A stretch of 64,000 bases of DNA from Nitrospirillum sp034653355 (GCF_034653355.1 NZ_JAYEER010000004.1:1-64000); one strand, 5' to 3'; shown: positions 24,455 to 33,800, counted from the stretch's first letter. Notes: generated from the sequence alone by a model not told the origin. Translations and numbers: made by a program.

Positions 24455-27217
24455 ATGCCCCTGGCCTCGACTAATTTCAAAGGCGTGATCAAAACTGTTC
24501 TGGTGACGACTGCGGTCATTTGTCTCAGCCCCACGATTGGTCTGGCGGCCAACGGCCGGTTGCCGAGCAACATTTCACCCCTGCACTATGACCTGACGGT
24601 CATTCCCAATATCGAGGCCTCGACCTTCGCCGGTGAGGTGCACATCGACATCGATGTGGCGACGGCCACTCCCGCCGTGGTGCTGAACGCGGAAAGCCTG
24701 ACCCTGGACCGGGTGACCATCGACGGCAACCCGGCCACCGGCGTCACCTTGGACAAGGACAGCCAGACGGCCACCCTGACGGCGGCATCGGCCCTGCAGC
24801 CCGGCCACCACACTGTGGACATCGCCTATCGCGGCCGGATCGAGAAGTCGGCGCGCGGGCTGTTCCAGCTGGACTACACCGCCGTGGACGCGCCAGGAGA
24901 CGGCAAGGGAGGGGCCGGCACGCCGGCCCACATGCTGTCCACCCAGTTCGAGGCCGGTGACGCCCGCCGCTTCCTGCCCTGCTGGGACGAGCCCTCGGCC
25001 AAGGCCACCTTCACCCTGTCCATCATGGCGCCCCAGGGCCAAATGGCCGTGTCCAACATGCCGGTGAAGGCGGATGAGGCCATGGCCGACGGCCGCCACC
25101 TGGTGCATTTCCAGCCCACGCCGCGCATGTCCAGCTATCTGCTGTTCGTGGCCGTGGGCGACCTGGAGCGCGCCACCGCCAAGGCCGGCGATGTGGAGAT
25201 CGGCGTCGTCGTGCGGCGCGGATCGGTGGACAAGGCGCGCTTCGCCCTGGAGACGGCCGCCGCCATCCTGGCCCGCTACAACGACTATTTCGGCACGCCC
25301 TATCCCCTGCCCAAGCTGGACTTCATCGCCACGCCCGGCGCCGGCGGCTTCGGCGCCATGGAGAACTGGGGCGCCATCATGTCGTTCGAGAAGGACATGC
25401 TGCTGGACCCGGCGCTGGCCACCGAGGCGGCGCGCCAGAGGGTGTTCCAGGTGGTGGCGCACGAGATGGCGCACCAGTGGTTCGGCGACCTGGTCACCAT
25501 GGCCTGGTGGGATGACCTGTGGCTGAACGAGGGCTTCGCCTCGTGGATGGAGGCCAAGGCCATGGACGCCCTGCATCCCGACTGGTCGCCCTGGCTGGTG
25601 GCCATGCCGGCGATGGAGCGGGCCAAGCGCCTGGACGCCCGCGCCGCCACCCATCCGGTGGTGCAGCCCATCAATTCCGTGGCCGAGGCGGACGAGGCCT
25701 TCGACGACATCACCTATGACAAGGGCCAGGCCGTCATCCGCATGATGGAGGCGACGGTGGGCGAGACGGTGTTCCGCGACGGCGTGCGCCGCTACATGAA
25801 GCGCCACGCCTACGGCAACGCCACCACCCGCGACCTGTTCAAGGCGGTGGAGGAGGCGGGCGCCAAGGACGCGCTGCGCATCGCCACCGATTTCATCACC
25901 AAGCCCGGCATCCCCCTGGTGTCGGTCAGCGCCACCTGCGGCGCCGGCGACGGCCCCAAGCCGCATAAGGGCAAGAAGGGCCCCAGGGAGACGGCACCGG
26001 CCATGGCCGGCGGCGGCACGCAGGTCAGCCTGCGCCAGGCGCGCTTCGCCACCGAGCCGGTGACCATCCCCGACCAGTACCATCTGAGCGACCGGCTGTG
26101 GGCCATCCCCGTTCCCCTGGCCACGGTGGGCACCATTGGGGGCGGGGCCGGCGGTTCCCCATCGCACGCCCTGTTGACGGCCCTGACGGGCAAGGCCGCC
26201 GCGCCCGGCTGTGGCCCCCTGCTGGCCAATGCCGGCCAGACCGGCTATTTCCGCACCGCTTACACCGAGCCGGCGTTCAAGGCCCTGGTCGATCATGTCG
26301 ACCGGCTGGCGCCCATCGACCAGCTGGGCCTGATGTACGACAGCGCCGCCCTGGGCGAGGCCGGGCAGATGGCGATGAGCGACAGCCTGTCCCTGATCCG
26401 CGCCCTGCGCCCGGACGCCGACCCATCGGTATGGGAACAGGCGGCCGATTACCTGCGCGACGTGGACGGCTATTACGCCGGCAAGCCGGGCCAGGCGGCT
26501 TTCCGCGCCTTCGCCCGCGGCGTGCTGGCGCCCGTGCTGTCCGGCATCGGCTGGGACCCGCAGCCGGGGCAGGGGGACAAGGTCGGCCTGACCCGCGCCG
26601 CCCTGATCCGCGCGCTCAGCGAGTTCGACGCCCCCGACACGCTGACGGAGGCGGAGCGGCGCCTGGCGGCCGAGGACACCGATCCCACGGCGCTGCCCCC
26701 CGGCATCCGGCTGGCGGTCATCACCGCCGTGGCCCAGCACGCCGACGCCGCCACCTTCGACCGCCTGCACGCGCTGGCCTCCGGCACCACCGACGCGCTG
26801 GCCCGCCGCCAGCTGTACGGGGCCCTGGGGGCGGTGCGCGACCCCGCCCTGGCGCAAAGGGTGCTGGACCTCAGCCTGACGCCGGAGGTGGGCACCACCA
26901 TCGCGCCGCAGCTGATCCTGGCCGTGGCCGACGCCAACCCGGACCTGGCCTGGCGTTTCATCACCGCCCATGTCGACGCGGTGGAGGCCACGCTGGACCA
27001 GATGCAGCGCTATGAATTCTTCGCCGGCGTGGCGCGCCGCTCCTCCGACCCGGCCCGCATCGGCGAGCTGAACGCCTATGCCGAGGCGCATGTGCCGGCC
27101 ACCGCCCGCCAGGGCGTCGCCAAGGCGGCGGGGGAGATCGCCTACCGCGCCAAGGTGGTGCGGGAACGGCTGCCCCAGGTGGACGGCTGGCTGGCCGCCC
27201 TGCCGGCGACCCACTGA
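24455..27217 (+). CDS. Secreted M1-family zinc aminopeptidase
   Basis: A 920-residue gluzincin aminopeptidase. The N-terminus (about residues 1-32) is a signal peptide (VIKTVLVTTAVICLSPTIGLAAN), so it acts in the periplasm or is lipid-anchored or secreted. The exopeptidase motif GAMEN is at residues 300-304. The zinc site is HEMAH (His336, Glu337, His340), with Glu359 as third ligand in LWLNEGF. The beta-propeller-like N-terminal domain and the C-terminal ERAP1-like helical domain (about 560-910) are both present, so the gene is full length. A Lys-rich insert (KPHKGKKGPRE) is near residue 507. It releases N-terminal amino acids from peptides. Monocistronic; its 5' region is the long intergenic stretch. 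Confidence 0.93.
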   Translation: MPLASTNFKGVIKTVLVTTAVICLSPTIGLAANGRLPSNISPLHYDLTVIPNIEASTFAGEVHIDIDVATATPAVVLNAESLTLDRVTIDGNPATGVTLDKDSQTATLTAASALQPGHHTVDIAYRGRIEKSARGLFQLDYTAVDAPGDGKGGAGTPAHMLSTQFEAGDARRFLPCWDEPSAKATFTLSIMAPQGQMAVSNMPVKADEAMADGRHLVHFQPTPRMSSYLLFVAVGDLERATAKAGDVEIGVVVRRGSVDKARFALETAAAILARYNDYFGTPYPLPKLDFIATPGAGGFGAMENWGAIMSFEKDMLLDPALATEAARQRVFQVVAHEMAHQWFGDLVTMAWWDDLWLNEGFASWMEAKAMDALHPDWSPWLVAMPAMERAKRLDARAATHPVVQPINSVAEADEAFDDITYDKGQAVIRMMEATVGETVFRDGVRRYMKRHAYGNATTRDLFKAVEEAGAKDALRIATDFITKPGIPLVSVSATCGAGDGPKPHKGKKGPRETAPAMAGGGTQVSLRQARFATEPVTIPDQYHLSDRLWAIPVPLATVGTIGGGAGGSPSHALLTALTGKAAAPGCGPLLANAGQTGYFRTAYTEPAFKALVDHVDRLAPIDQLGLMYDSAALGEAGQMAMSDSLSLIRALRPDADPSVWEQAADYLRDVDGYYAGKPGQAAFRAFARGVLAPVLSGIGWDPQPGQGDKVGLTRAALIRALSEFDAPDTLTEAERRLAAEDTDPTALPPGIRLAVITAVAQHADAATFDRLHALASGTTDALARRQLYGALGAVRDPALAQRVLDLSLTPEVGTTIAPQLILAVADANPDLAWRFITAHVDAVEATLDQMQRYEFFAGVARRSSDPARIGELNAYAEAHVPATARQGVAKAAGEIAYRAKVVRERLPQVDGWLAALPATH

Positions 27218-27325
27218 CCGGAGATGGTCCCCGTCCCGCGGGACGGAGGCCACCCTGACCGAACGCGCTCATGGCGTGGGGTCGCGGCCAGGCGTAAGCT
27301 TCCCCTGACAGGACGGGAGCGCCGC

Positions 27326-27649
27326 ATGCTGGTGGTGACGACGGAAACCGTGCCCGGCCACCGTGTCGTGGCCGTGAAGGGCCAGGTGTTCGGCGTGGTC
27401 GTGCGCAGCCGGGGTCTGGCCGGCAACTTCATCGCCGGCCTGCGCACCCTGGTGGGCGGCGAGATCCACGAGTACACCCAGATGCTGGAGGAGGGCCGCC
27501 GGCAGGCCATCGACCGCATGGTGGCCAACGCCGGCGCCATGGAGGCCAACGCCGTGGTCATGATGCGCTTCGACAGCTCGGAGATCGGCGAGACCATGAG
27601 CGAGATCGTCGCCTACGGCACCGCCGTGGTGCTGCAGCCCGCCGTTTGA
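27326..27649 (+). CDS. YbjQ/UPF0145-family protein
   Basis: A 107-residue protein of the YbjQ (DUF74) family, thought to form pentameric rings; function unknown. Typical blocks are VTTETVPGHRVVAVKGQVFG, RTLVGGEIHEYTQMLEEGR and the end ANAVVMMRFDSSEIGETMSEIVAYGTAV. The frame is open to 27224, but the ATG at 27326 (behind GACGGGAGCG) is the family start. It lies about 100 nt after the M1 peptidase gene and may be expressed separately. Confidence 0.9.
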   Translation: MLVVTTETVPGHRVVAVKGQVFGVVVRSRGLAGNFIAGLRTLVGGEIHEYTQMLEEGRRQAIDRMVANAGAMEANAVVMMRFDSSEIGETMSEIVAYGTAVVLQPAV

Positions 27650-27806
27650 GTTCAGGGAAAGGAAAGCCTGCTTCAAGGAAAGCCTGACACGACCATCAAG
27701 CAGAGGGGCTCGACGCCCTGGACGCCCGCCACGGACCGCCGGCTCCGCCGCCGATCCGGGCACGCCCGACGCCAGGGCCCCCGAACAGGGGAAGGAGACG
27801 TCCATC

Positions 27807-28172
27807 ATGTCCGTGCTGCATGTCCATTTCGGTTCCGGGCCCACCCGGCGTGCCCATTCCAACCTTCTGCGCCAACCCGCCTGCACCTGGCTGCTGATCG
27901 GCAGCGCCCTGGCCTTCGCCGCCATCCTGGCCGCCTGGTTCATGGACATGGTGACGGTCTTCCCCATCGGCCTGCTGGTGGGCACCGGCGTCCTGTGCCT
28001 GGCCGCCTGTGTCGAGCGGGTGACCTACAAGCCGCTGACCGGCCTGCCCGGGCCCGGCTGGCAGGACACGGGCGAGCGCTTCACCGACCCCGGCACCGGC
28101 GCCCCCGTCGCCGTCTACTACAACGCCGCCCGCATGGAGCGCCGCTACGTCCGCCTGGACAGGGGGCCCTGA
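27807..28172 (+). CDS. Small two-TM hypothetical membrane protein
   Basis: A 121-residue protein with two hydrophobic helices, about residues 27-45 (TWLLIGSALAFAAILAAWF) and 50-69 (VTVFPIGLLVGTGVLCLAAC). A soluble C-terminal tail contains GLPGPGWQDTGERFTDP and a Tyr/Arg-rich end. The N-terminus is rich in His and Arg. GGGGAAGGAGA precedes the ATG, supporting a real gene. No family is recognised; a role in the inner membrane is all that can be said. It precedes tRNA-Arg. Confidence 0.65.
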   Translation: MSVLHVHFGSGPTRRAHSNLLRQPACTWLLIGSALAFAAILAAWFMDMVTVFPIGLLVGTGVLCLAACVERVTYKPLTGLPGPGWQDTGERFTDPGTGAPVAVYYNAARMERRYVRLDRGP

Positions 28173-28203
28173 GCGGCGCGCCAGCCGGCACGCACCATAG
28201 CGT

Positions 28204-28232
28204 TTGCATTGCCCGGAACTTGCCTGTATGGT
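28204..28232 (+). promoter_or_regulatory. Putative promoter of tRNA-Arg
   Basis: TTGCAT, a 17-bp spacer, then TATGGT, ending 40 nt before the mature tRNA. An inverted repeat CGCACCATA/TATGGTGCG (about 28191-28235) overlaps it. Confidence 0.55.
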
Positions 28233-28272
28233 GCGCGCCGCGCCGCCGGAAACCCGGCGTGCCGCCCGGCAT

Positions 28273-28349
<77 letters not shown>

Positions 28350-28430
28350 CCGCTTTCCCTGACACACCTTTAAAACAGGCTTGTTCCGGCCTCGGCTTCT
28401 CGCCATCCTGGCAGGCGGAGGTGGTGCGGA

Positions 28431-28772
28431 ATGGATCTTTCACAACTTCAGAAGCTGGGCAAGGTGGCGGGGGTGCCGGGCATCGCGCTGGGCGTCATCG
28501 CCCTTGCCCTCTACGCCATCGCGGGCCATGTCGACGCGGTGCCGGAAACATGGCGTGGCCCGATCCTTGCTATCGGTATCATCATTACCACCGTGGCCGG
28601 CTTGGCCATTGTTCTGGCCGCTTGGGTGAAAGGCGCCCAGGCCAGCACCCAGGTGGCGCGGGCGGAGGGTGACCATTCGCCCGCCACCAACATCGACCGC
28701 ACCAAATCCGGCGGCAGCCAGGATGCCCATTCCACCGGCGCCAAATCCCCCGCCAGCAACGTGCGGGAGTAG
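28431..28772 (+). CDS. Small two-TM protein, partner of the TPR protein
   Basis: A 113-residue protein with two transmembrane helices (about residues 14-33, VPGIALGVIALALYAIAG, and 44-66, ILAIGIIITTVAGLAIVLAAW). A hydrophilic, disordered tail follows, which reads GDHSPATNIDRTKSGG and GAKSPASNV. The same SPxTNI-like motif recurs in the N-terminus of the next gene product, suggesting the two proteins touch. GTGCGG and GGAGGTGG lie before the ATG. Its stop is 6 nt before the next start, so the genes form an operon. Small two-TM proteins paired with repeat sensors are common in conflict systems, where the membrane protein is the effector; that role is inferred here, not shown. Confidence 0.7.
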   Translation: MDLSQLQKLGKVAGVPGIALGVIALALYAIAGHVDAVPETWRGPILAIGIIITTVAGLAIVLAAWVKGAQASTQVARAEGDHSPATNIDRTKSGGSQDAHSTGAKSPASNVRE

Positions 28773-28778
28773 CCCAGC

Positions 28779-30551
28779 GTGTTGCGGTGGTTTCTAGGAG
28801 GGAGCCGTCAGAGCGGAACGGCCACCGGCGGCCAAAGCCCGGTAACGAACATCGTTGGCCACCACGCCACGGTGATCAATCAGATTGGTGAAACGTCTGA
28901 GGTCGCCGAACGCCGCCATCACGAACAGATGGCGGCTCTGGAGCACCTACGGCAGGAAATGGCACGGGAAAAAGGGTTGGACCCGGTCGTTCTCAAGCCC
29001 ATTTTCGACCATTTGGACCAAGGCGATCTGTCGCTGGACGAGATCCGGGAGAAGGCTGAAGAGGCCGTCCAAGCCATCCTGGAGCGCGCACGCCAGCCGC
29101 CGCCCACCTCCAACGACGGCGCCGACATCGACGCCACTATTGGCGCCGCCCGCGCCAAGCTGGCCACCCTGGACACCGCCGGCGCCCGGGGGCTGCTGGC
29201 GGACAAGATCGCGGAGGAGGAGACGGCGCGGCGGCACCGGCTGATCCCCCTGCTGCAAGAACAGGCCGCCATCGAGCGCCTGACCTACGACCACGCCGCC
29301 GCCCAAACGACCCTGAGGCGTCTGGCAGAGTTGTCCCCCGACAATACATGGGTTTGGATCGACCTGGGTGATATCCTAGCGACGACGGACACAGTGCAAA
29401 ACGCCGCCGTGGCTTACGTCCGAGCCCGAACCGTCGCGGAACGCTTGACACAGGCTGATCCCGAAAACACTCAGTGGCAGCGTGATCTCTCTGCCTCTCA
29501 TAGCAAGGTTGGCGATATCCAACAGACGCAAGGCGACTTAACCACAGCACTGGTCAGCCACCGCACCGCTCTTCACCTTAGCCAACGTTTGGCCAAGGCT
29601 AATCCGGAAAACATCCAGTGGCAGCGCGATCTCTCCGTCTCCTATAACAAAATTGGAGATATCCAACAGGCGCAAGGCGACCTGACCGCAGCATTAGATA
29701 ACCATCACGCGGCCCTTTGCATCAGCCAACGCCTGGCACTAACTAATCCCGGAAATACACAATGGCAGCGCGATCTCTCCGTCTCCTACAATAAAATTGG
29801 AGACATTAAACAAGCGCAAGGCGACCTCGCGGCGGCCCTGAATGACTACCGCGCCCATCTCGAAATTAGCCAGCACCTAGTTCTAACTAATCCCGAAAAT
29901 ACTGAATGGCAACGCGACCTCTCTGTCTCCCACGATAGGATCGGGAACATCCAGCAGGAGCAAGGAGATTTGGCGTCAGCGCTAATAAGTTATGATGCTG
30001 CTCTCAAAATCCGCCAAAGACTGGCCCGAGCGGATTCCGGAAATACCCAATGGCAGCGCGACCTTTCCGTTTCTTATGAAAGGATCGGAGATATACAGCA
30101 AGCGCAAGGAGATCTAACAGCAGCGCTGAATAGCTACCGCGCAGCTCTTGACATTAGCCAACGCCTGGCGCTTGCCGACTCCAAGAATGTTGAATGGCAG
30201 CGCGACCTATCCGTTTCTTATAATAGAATTGGGGGGATCCTACAGGCTCAGGGTGACTTAATGACGGCACTAGATAGCCTCTGCTCAGCCCTCGACATTC
30301 GCCAACGCCTTGTATGGGCCGATCCGGGGAACGCTCAATGGCAGCGCGACCTGGCAATTAGTCTCGGACGTGTCGGAAGGTGCCAAGCAGTGCTGAGCCG
30401 AACTGAAGAGGCACTGACAGCATTGAACCGAGGGCGGGATATCGTCCTCTCACTCCAGCGGCAGTCACCCGGATGGGCGGTGTTGGCGGATGACCTCGCT
30501 CTCTTTGACAAGATCATCGCCTCACTCGACGCGGACGCGCCCCCAAACTAA
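28779..30551 (+). CDS. WQRDL-type tetratricopeptide repeat protein
   Basis: A 590-residue protein with a GTG start (GGGAG 9 nt upstream). Residues 1-35 carry GGQSPVTNI and GHHATVINQIG. Residues 40-130 are charged and helical (coiled-coil-like; EVAERRHHEQMAALEHLRQE). Residues 140-215 hold one or two divergent TPRs. Residues 222-557 are seven 48-residue units, each with a WQRDL core followed by SxSYNKIGDIQQAQGDLxxAL. No enzymatic domain (TIR, CHAT, nuclease, NTPase) is visible, so it is likely a scaffold or sensor. The gene is more AT-rich in the repeats than the core genes. It lies between tRNA-Arg and polA together with the two-TM gene. Specific function unknown. Confidence 0.8.
   Translation: MLRWFLGGSRQSGTATGGQSPVTNIVGHHATVINQIGETSEVAERRHHEQMAALEHLRQEMAREKGLDPVVLKPIFDHLDQGDLSLDEIREKAEEAVQAILERARQPPPTSNDGADIDATIGAARAKLATLDTAGARGLLADKIAEEETARRHRLIPLLQEQAAIERLTYDHAAAQTTLRRLAELSPDNTWVWIDLGDILATTDTVQNAAVAYVRARTVAERLTQADPENTQWQRDLSASHSKVGDIQQTQGDLTTALVSHRTALHLSQRLAKANPENIQWQRDLSVSYNKIGDIQQAQGDLTAALDNHHAALCISQRLALTNPGNTQWQRDLSVSYNKIGDIKQAQGDLAAALNDYRAHLEISQHLVLTNPENTEWQRDLSVSHDRIGNIQQEQGDLASALISYDAALKIRQRLARADSGNTQWQRDLSVSYERIGDIQQAQGDLTAALNSYRAALDISQRLALADSKNVEWQRDLSVSYNRIGGILQAQGDLMTALDSLCSALDIRQRLVWADPGNAQWQRDLAISLGRVGRCQAVLSRTEEALTALNRGRDIVLSLQRQSPGWAVLADDLALFDKIIASLDADAPPN
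29442..30449 (+). repeat. Seven in-frame 144-bp tandem repeats encoding TPR units
   Basis: Each 144-bp unit encodes 48 residues beginning RLAxxxP and containing WQRDL. Units 1-6 are highly alike at DNA level (TGGCAGCGCGA recurs); the seventh is degenerate after WQRDL. The periodicity is exact, with no indels between units, suggesting recent amplification and capacity for unit gain or loss. Confidence 0.88.
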
Positions 30552-30680
30552 CCAGGGACGCCCCGGCCGTCGCTTCGCGGAGAGAGGGCCCCTCGACAGC
30601 CCCGCCCCAAATCGGCCATGGTGCGGGCCCGGGACGCCCGCGCTTGACGCGCCCGCCCCATCCCGACCGTTACGCTGAAG

Positions 30681-33600
30681 ATGCCCGCCATGGCCGACAC
30701 TCCCAATGCGCCCTCTGCCGCGACCACCCCCATCCCCGTTGCACCGGACGCGCCCACGCCCGTGACCGGCATCCCGGCCGTGCCGGGCACGGTGCAGGAG
30801 ACGCTGTACCTGGTGGACGGGTCGGGCTTCATCTTCCGCGCCTATCACGCCCTGCCGCCGCTGAACCGGCCGGACGGCACGCCGGTGAACGCGGTGCTGG
30901 GCTTCACCAACATGCTGATGAAGCTGCTGGCCGACGTGAAGGTGCATTCCGTCGCCGTCATCTTCGACAGCAAGCGGGAGAATTTCCGCAACGCCATCTA
31001 TCCGGACTACAAGGCCCACCGGCCGCCGCCGCCGGAGGATCTGATCCCGCAGTTCGACCTGATCCGCCAGGCGGTGGACGCCTTCAACCTGCCCTGCCTG
31101 CATCTGGAGGGGTACGAGGCCGACGACCTGATCGCCACCTACGCCCGCCTGGCGCGGGAGGCCGGGCGCGACTGCGTCATCGTCTCGTCCGACAAGGACC
31201 TGATGCAGCTGATCACCGACGGTGTCGGCCTGCTGGACCCGATGAAGAACAAGAGCATCGGCCGGGACGAGGTGCTGGAGAAGTTCGGCGTGGCGCCGGA
31301 ACTGGTGGTGGATGTGCAGTCCCTGGCCGGCGACAGCGTGGACAACGTGCCGGGCGTGCCCGGCATCGGCATCAAGACCGCCGCCCAGCTGATCACCGAG
31401 TACGGCGGGCTGGACGCCCTGCTGGATCGCGCGCACGAGATCAAGCAGCCCAAGCGGCGCGAGGCCCTGACCGTGCATGCGGAGATGGCCCGCATCTCCC
31501 GCCAGCTGGTGACGCTGGAGGCCCATGTGCCGGTGCCGGAGCCGCTGGAGAACCTGACGGCGCGCAAGCCCGACCCCGAGCGCCTGATCGGCTGGCTGCG
31601 GGAGCAGGGCTTCCGCTCCGCCATCCAGAAGGTCGAGAACGACATCCTGAAGGCCAACGGCGGCAATGCGGGGGCCGCCGGCGCCGGCACCGGCGCCCCG
31701 GCCCTGACGCTGGAGGCCACGGCCGGTGGCGGGGCGGAACAGCGCACCGACGCCGTGCGTGCCGCCTATAACAGCCGCTTCTACAGTACCGAGGCCGCCC
31801 CCATCGGGGAACCCAGGATCCCCGCCCCCACCGAGGTCGCGTACGAGCTGGTGCAGGACGCCGCCGTGCTGAAGCGCTGGATCGATGAGGCGACGCTGGC
31901 CGGCACGGTGGCCATCGATACCGAGACCGACGGCCTGTACCCCGACCGGGCCAAGCTCGTCGGCTTCTCCCTATCCCACACGCCGGGCCGCGCCTGCTAC
32001 GTGCCCCTTACGCACATTAACCCCGACGCTCCTAAGGAGCAGGCCGGCGGCTTCGATTTCGGCGAGGCCCCGCCCCCGCCGCCGCAGATCCCCCTGGACG
32101 AGGCCCGCGCCCTGCTGGCGCCGCTGCTGGCCGACCCGTCGGTGCTGAAGGTGGGCCATAACCTGAAGTTCGACATCCGGGTGCTGGCCCGCCACGGCTT
32201 CGCCCCCGGCCCGGCCGCCGTCGCCCCCGTGGACGACACCATGCTGCTGTCCTACGCCCTGGGCGCCGGCGCCCACGGCCACGGCATGGATGAGCTGGCG
32301 CAGCGCCACCTGGGCCACACCTGCATCACCTTCGACGAGGTGACGGGTACCGGCAAGAACCGCATCACCTTCGACCGCGTGCCCCTGGACCGCGCCTGCG
32401 CCTACGCGGCGGAGGACGCGGACATCACCCTGCGCCTGCACCAGGTGCTGAAGGCCGACGTGCTGCGCCGCCACCTGGTGACGGTGTACGAGACGCTGGA
32501 CCGCCCCCTGACGCCCGTGGTGGCGACCATGGAGGAGGCCGGCATCCTGGTGGACCGGGCCATGCTGGCCGAGCTGTCGCGCGACTTCGCTGGCCGCCTG
32601 GCGGCGCTGGAACAGGAAATCCATACCCTGGTGGGCCACCCCTTCAACGTCGCCAGCCCCAAACAGCTGGGCGAGGTGCTGTTCGACGAGATGGGTCTGC
32701 CCGGCGGCAAGAAGGGCAAGACCGGCGCCTATTCCACCGACAGCAGCGTGCTCGAACCCCTGGCCGAACAGGGCGTGGAGGTGGCGCAGAAGGTGCTGGA
32801 CCACCGCCAGCTGGCCAAGCTGAAATCCACCTACACCGACGCCCTGCAGGAGGAGATCAACGCCGGCACGGGCCGCGTCCACACCTGCTTCGCCCTGGCC
32901 GCCACCGCCACCGGGCGCCTCAGCTCCACCGACCCCAACCTGCAGAACATCCCCATCCGCACGGAAGAAGGGCGCAAGATCCGCCGGGCCTTCGTGGCGC
33001 CGGAGGGTCATGTGCTGCTGTCCGTGGACTACAGCCAGATCGAGCTGCGCCTGGTGGCGGAAATCGCCGGCGTGCCGGCCCTGAAGCAGGCCTTCACCGA
33101 GGGCATCGACATTCACGCCATGACGGCGTCCCAGGTGTTCGGCGTGCCCCTGGACCAGATGACCAGTGAGATCCGGCGCAAGGCCAAAGCCATCAACTTC
33201 GGCATCATCTACGGCATCTCCGGCTTCGGCCTGGGCCGCCAGCTGGGCATCGGCGCTGGTGAGGCCGGGGCCTTCATCAAGCAGTATTTCGAGCGCTTCC
33301 CCGAGCTGGCCGGCTATTTCGAGAAAACCAAGGCCGAGGCCAAGGAGAAAGGCTACGTCACCACCCTGTTCGGCCGTCAGTGCTGGATCCAGGGCATCAA
33401 GGAAAACAACGCCGCCCGCCGCGCCTTCGCCGAGCGTCAGGCCATCAACGCCCCCATCCAGGGCACCGCCGCCGACATCATCCGCCGCGCCATGGCCCGC
33501 GTGCCCGCGGCCATGGCGAACGCCGGCCTGACCGGCCGCATGCTGCTGCAGGTGCACGACGAGCTGCTGTTCGAGGTGCCGGTGGCCGAGGTGGACGCCA

Positions 33601-33701
33601 CCATCCCCGTGGTGCGTCAGGTGATGGAAGGGGCGGCCAGCTTGAGCGTGCCCCTGGTGGCCGAGGCCGGCACGGGTCGCAGCTGGGGCGAGGCGCATTA
33701 A
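30681..33701 (+). CDS. polA: DNA polymerase I
   Basis: A 1006-residue enzyme that removes RNA primers, fills gaps and nick-translates. The N-terminal 5'-3' exonuclease domain (about residues 35-330) has FDSKRENFRN, YEADDLIATYA and GDSVDNVPGVPGIG. The 3'-5' proofreading domain is active by motif: Asp413/Glu415 in DTETD, then NLKFDIRVL and YAAEDADITLRL. The polymerase domain has motif A (Asp783 in VDYSQIELR), motif B RRKAKAINFGIIYG and motif C VHDE (Asp960). An extended Pro/Ala-rich N-terminus precedes the first domain. A second ATG at 30690 is possible. It lies directly after the TPR gene; the two are probably unrelated. Confidence 0.97.
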   Translation: MPAMADTPNAPSAATTPIPVAPDAPTPVTGIPAVPGTVQETLYLVDGSGFIFRAYHALPPLNRPDGTPVNAVLGFTNMLMKLLADVKVHSVAVIFDSKRENFRNAIYPDYKAHRPPPPEDLIPQFDLIRQAVDAFNLPCLHLEGYEADDLIATYARLAREAGRDCVIVSSDKDLMQLITDGVGLLDPMKNKSIGRDEVLEKFGVAPELVVDVQSLAGDSVDNVPGVPGIGIKTAAQLITEYGGLDALLDRAHEIKQPKRREALTVHAEMARISRQLVTLEAHVPVPEPLENLTARKPDPERLIGWLREQGFRSAIQKVENDILKANGGNAGAAGAGTGAPALTLEATAGGGAEQRTDAVRAAYNSRFYSTEAAPIGEPRIPAPTEVAYELVQDAAVLKRWIDEATLAGTVAIDTETDGLYPDRAKLVGFSLSHTPGRACYVPLTHINPDAPKEQAGGFDFGEAPPPPPQIPLDEARALLAPLLADPSVLKVGHNLKFDIRVLARHGFAPGPAAVAPVDDTMLLSYALGAGAHGHGMDELAQRHLGHTCITFDEVTGTGKNRITFDRVPLDRACAYAAEDADITLRLHQVLKADVLRRHLVTVYETLDRPLTPVVATMEEAGILVDRAMLAELSRDFAGRLAALEQEIHTLVGHPFNVASPKQLGEVLFDEMGLPGGKKGKTGAYSTDSSVLEPLAEQGVEVAQKVLDHRQLAKLKSTYTDALQEEINAGTGRVHTCFALAATATGRLSSTDPNLQNIPIRTEEGRKIRRAFVAPEGHVLLSVDYSQIELRLVAEIAGVPALKQAFTEGIDIHAMTASQVFGVPLDQMTSEIRRKAKAINFGIIYGISGFGLGRQLGIGAGEAGAFIKQYFERFPELAGYFEKTKAEAKEKGYVTTLFGRQCWIQGIKENNAARRAFAERQAINAPIQGTAADIIRRAMARVPAAMANAGLTGRMLLQVHDELLFEVPVAEVDATIPVVRQVMEGAASLSVPLVAEAGTGRSWGEAH

Positions 33702-33800
33702 GATAAAGTGGTCTTGCCTTCAGCTTCTACAACTGATGGAATAACTTGCGGTCAGCGGCGTCGGGGGACGCCGGCAAGCGATTTCAGGAATGGGGAAAGC

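Noticed and set aside
24575..27253. Long minus-strand open frame (892 codons) opposite the M1 aminopeptidase gene
   Set aside because: High-GC antisense shadow: rich in Gly, Arg, His and Gln, no domain, while the plus strand has a complete zinc peptidase with all motifs.
27269..27985. Minus-strand 238-codon frame opposite the YbjQ-type and small membrane genes
   Set aside because: Antisense shadow; two plausible plus-strand genes with ribosome sites cover it.
29442..30449. Tandem repeats as a CRISPR array
   Set aside because: The 144-bp units are contiguous, in frame and protein-coding, with no spacers.
28350..30680. att-site duplication of the tRNA-Arg 3' end beyond the TPR module
   Set aside because: I looked for a copy of the AATCGTATCGGGTCC end downstream to 30680 and saw none, and there is no integrase, so integration at the tRNA is only a possibility.
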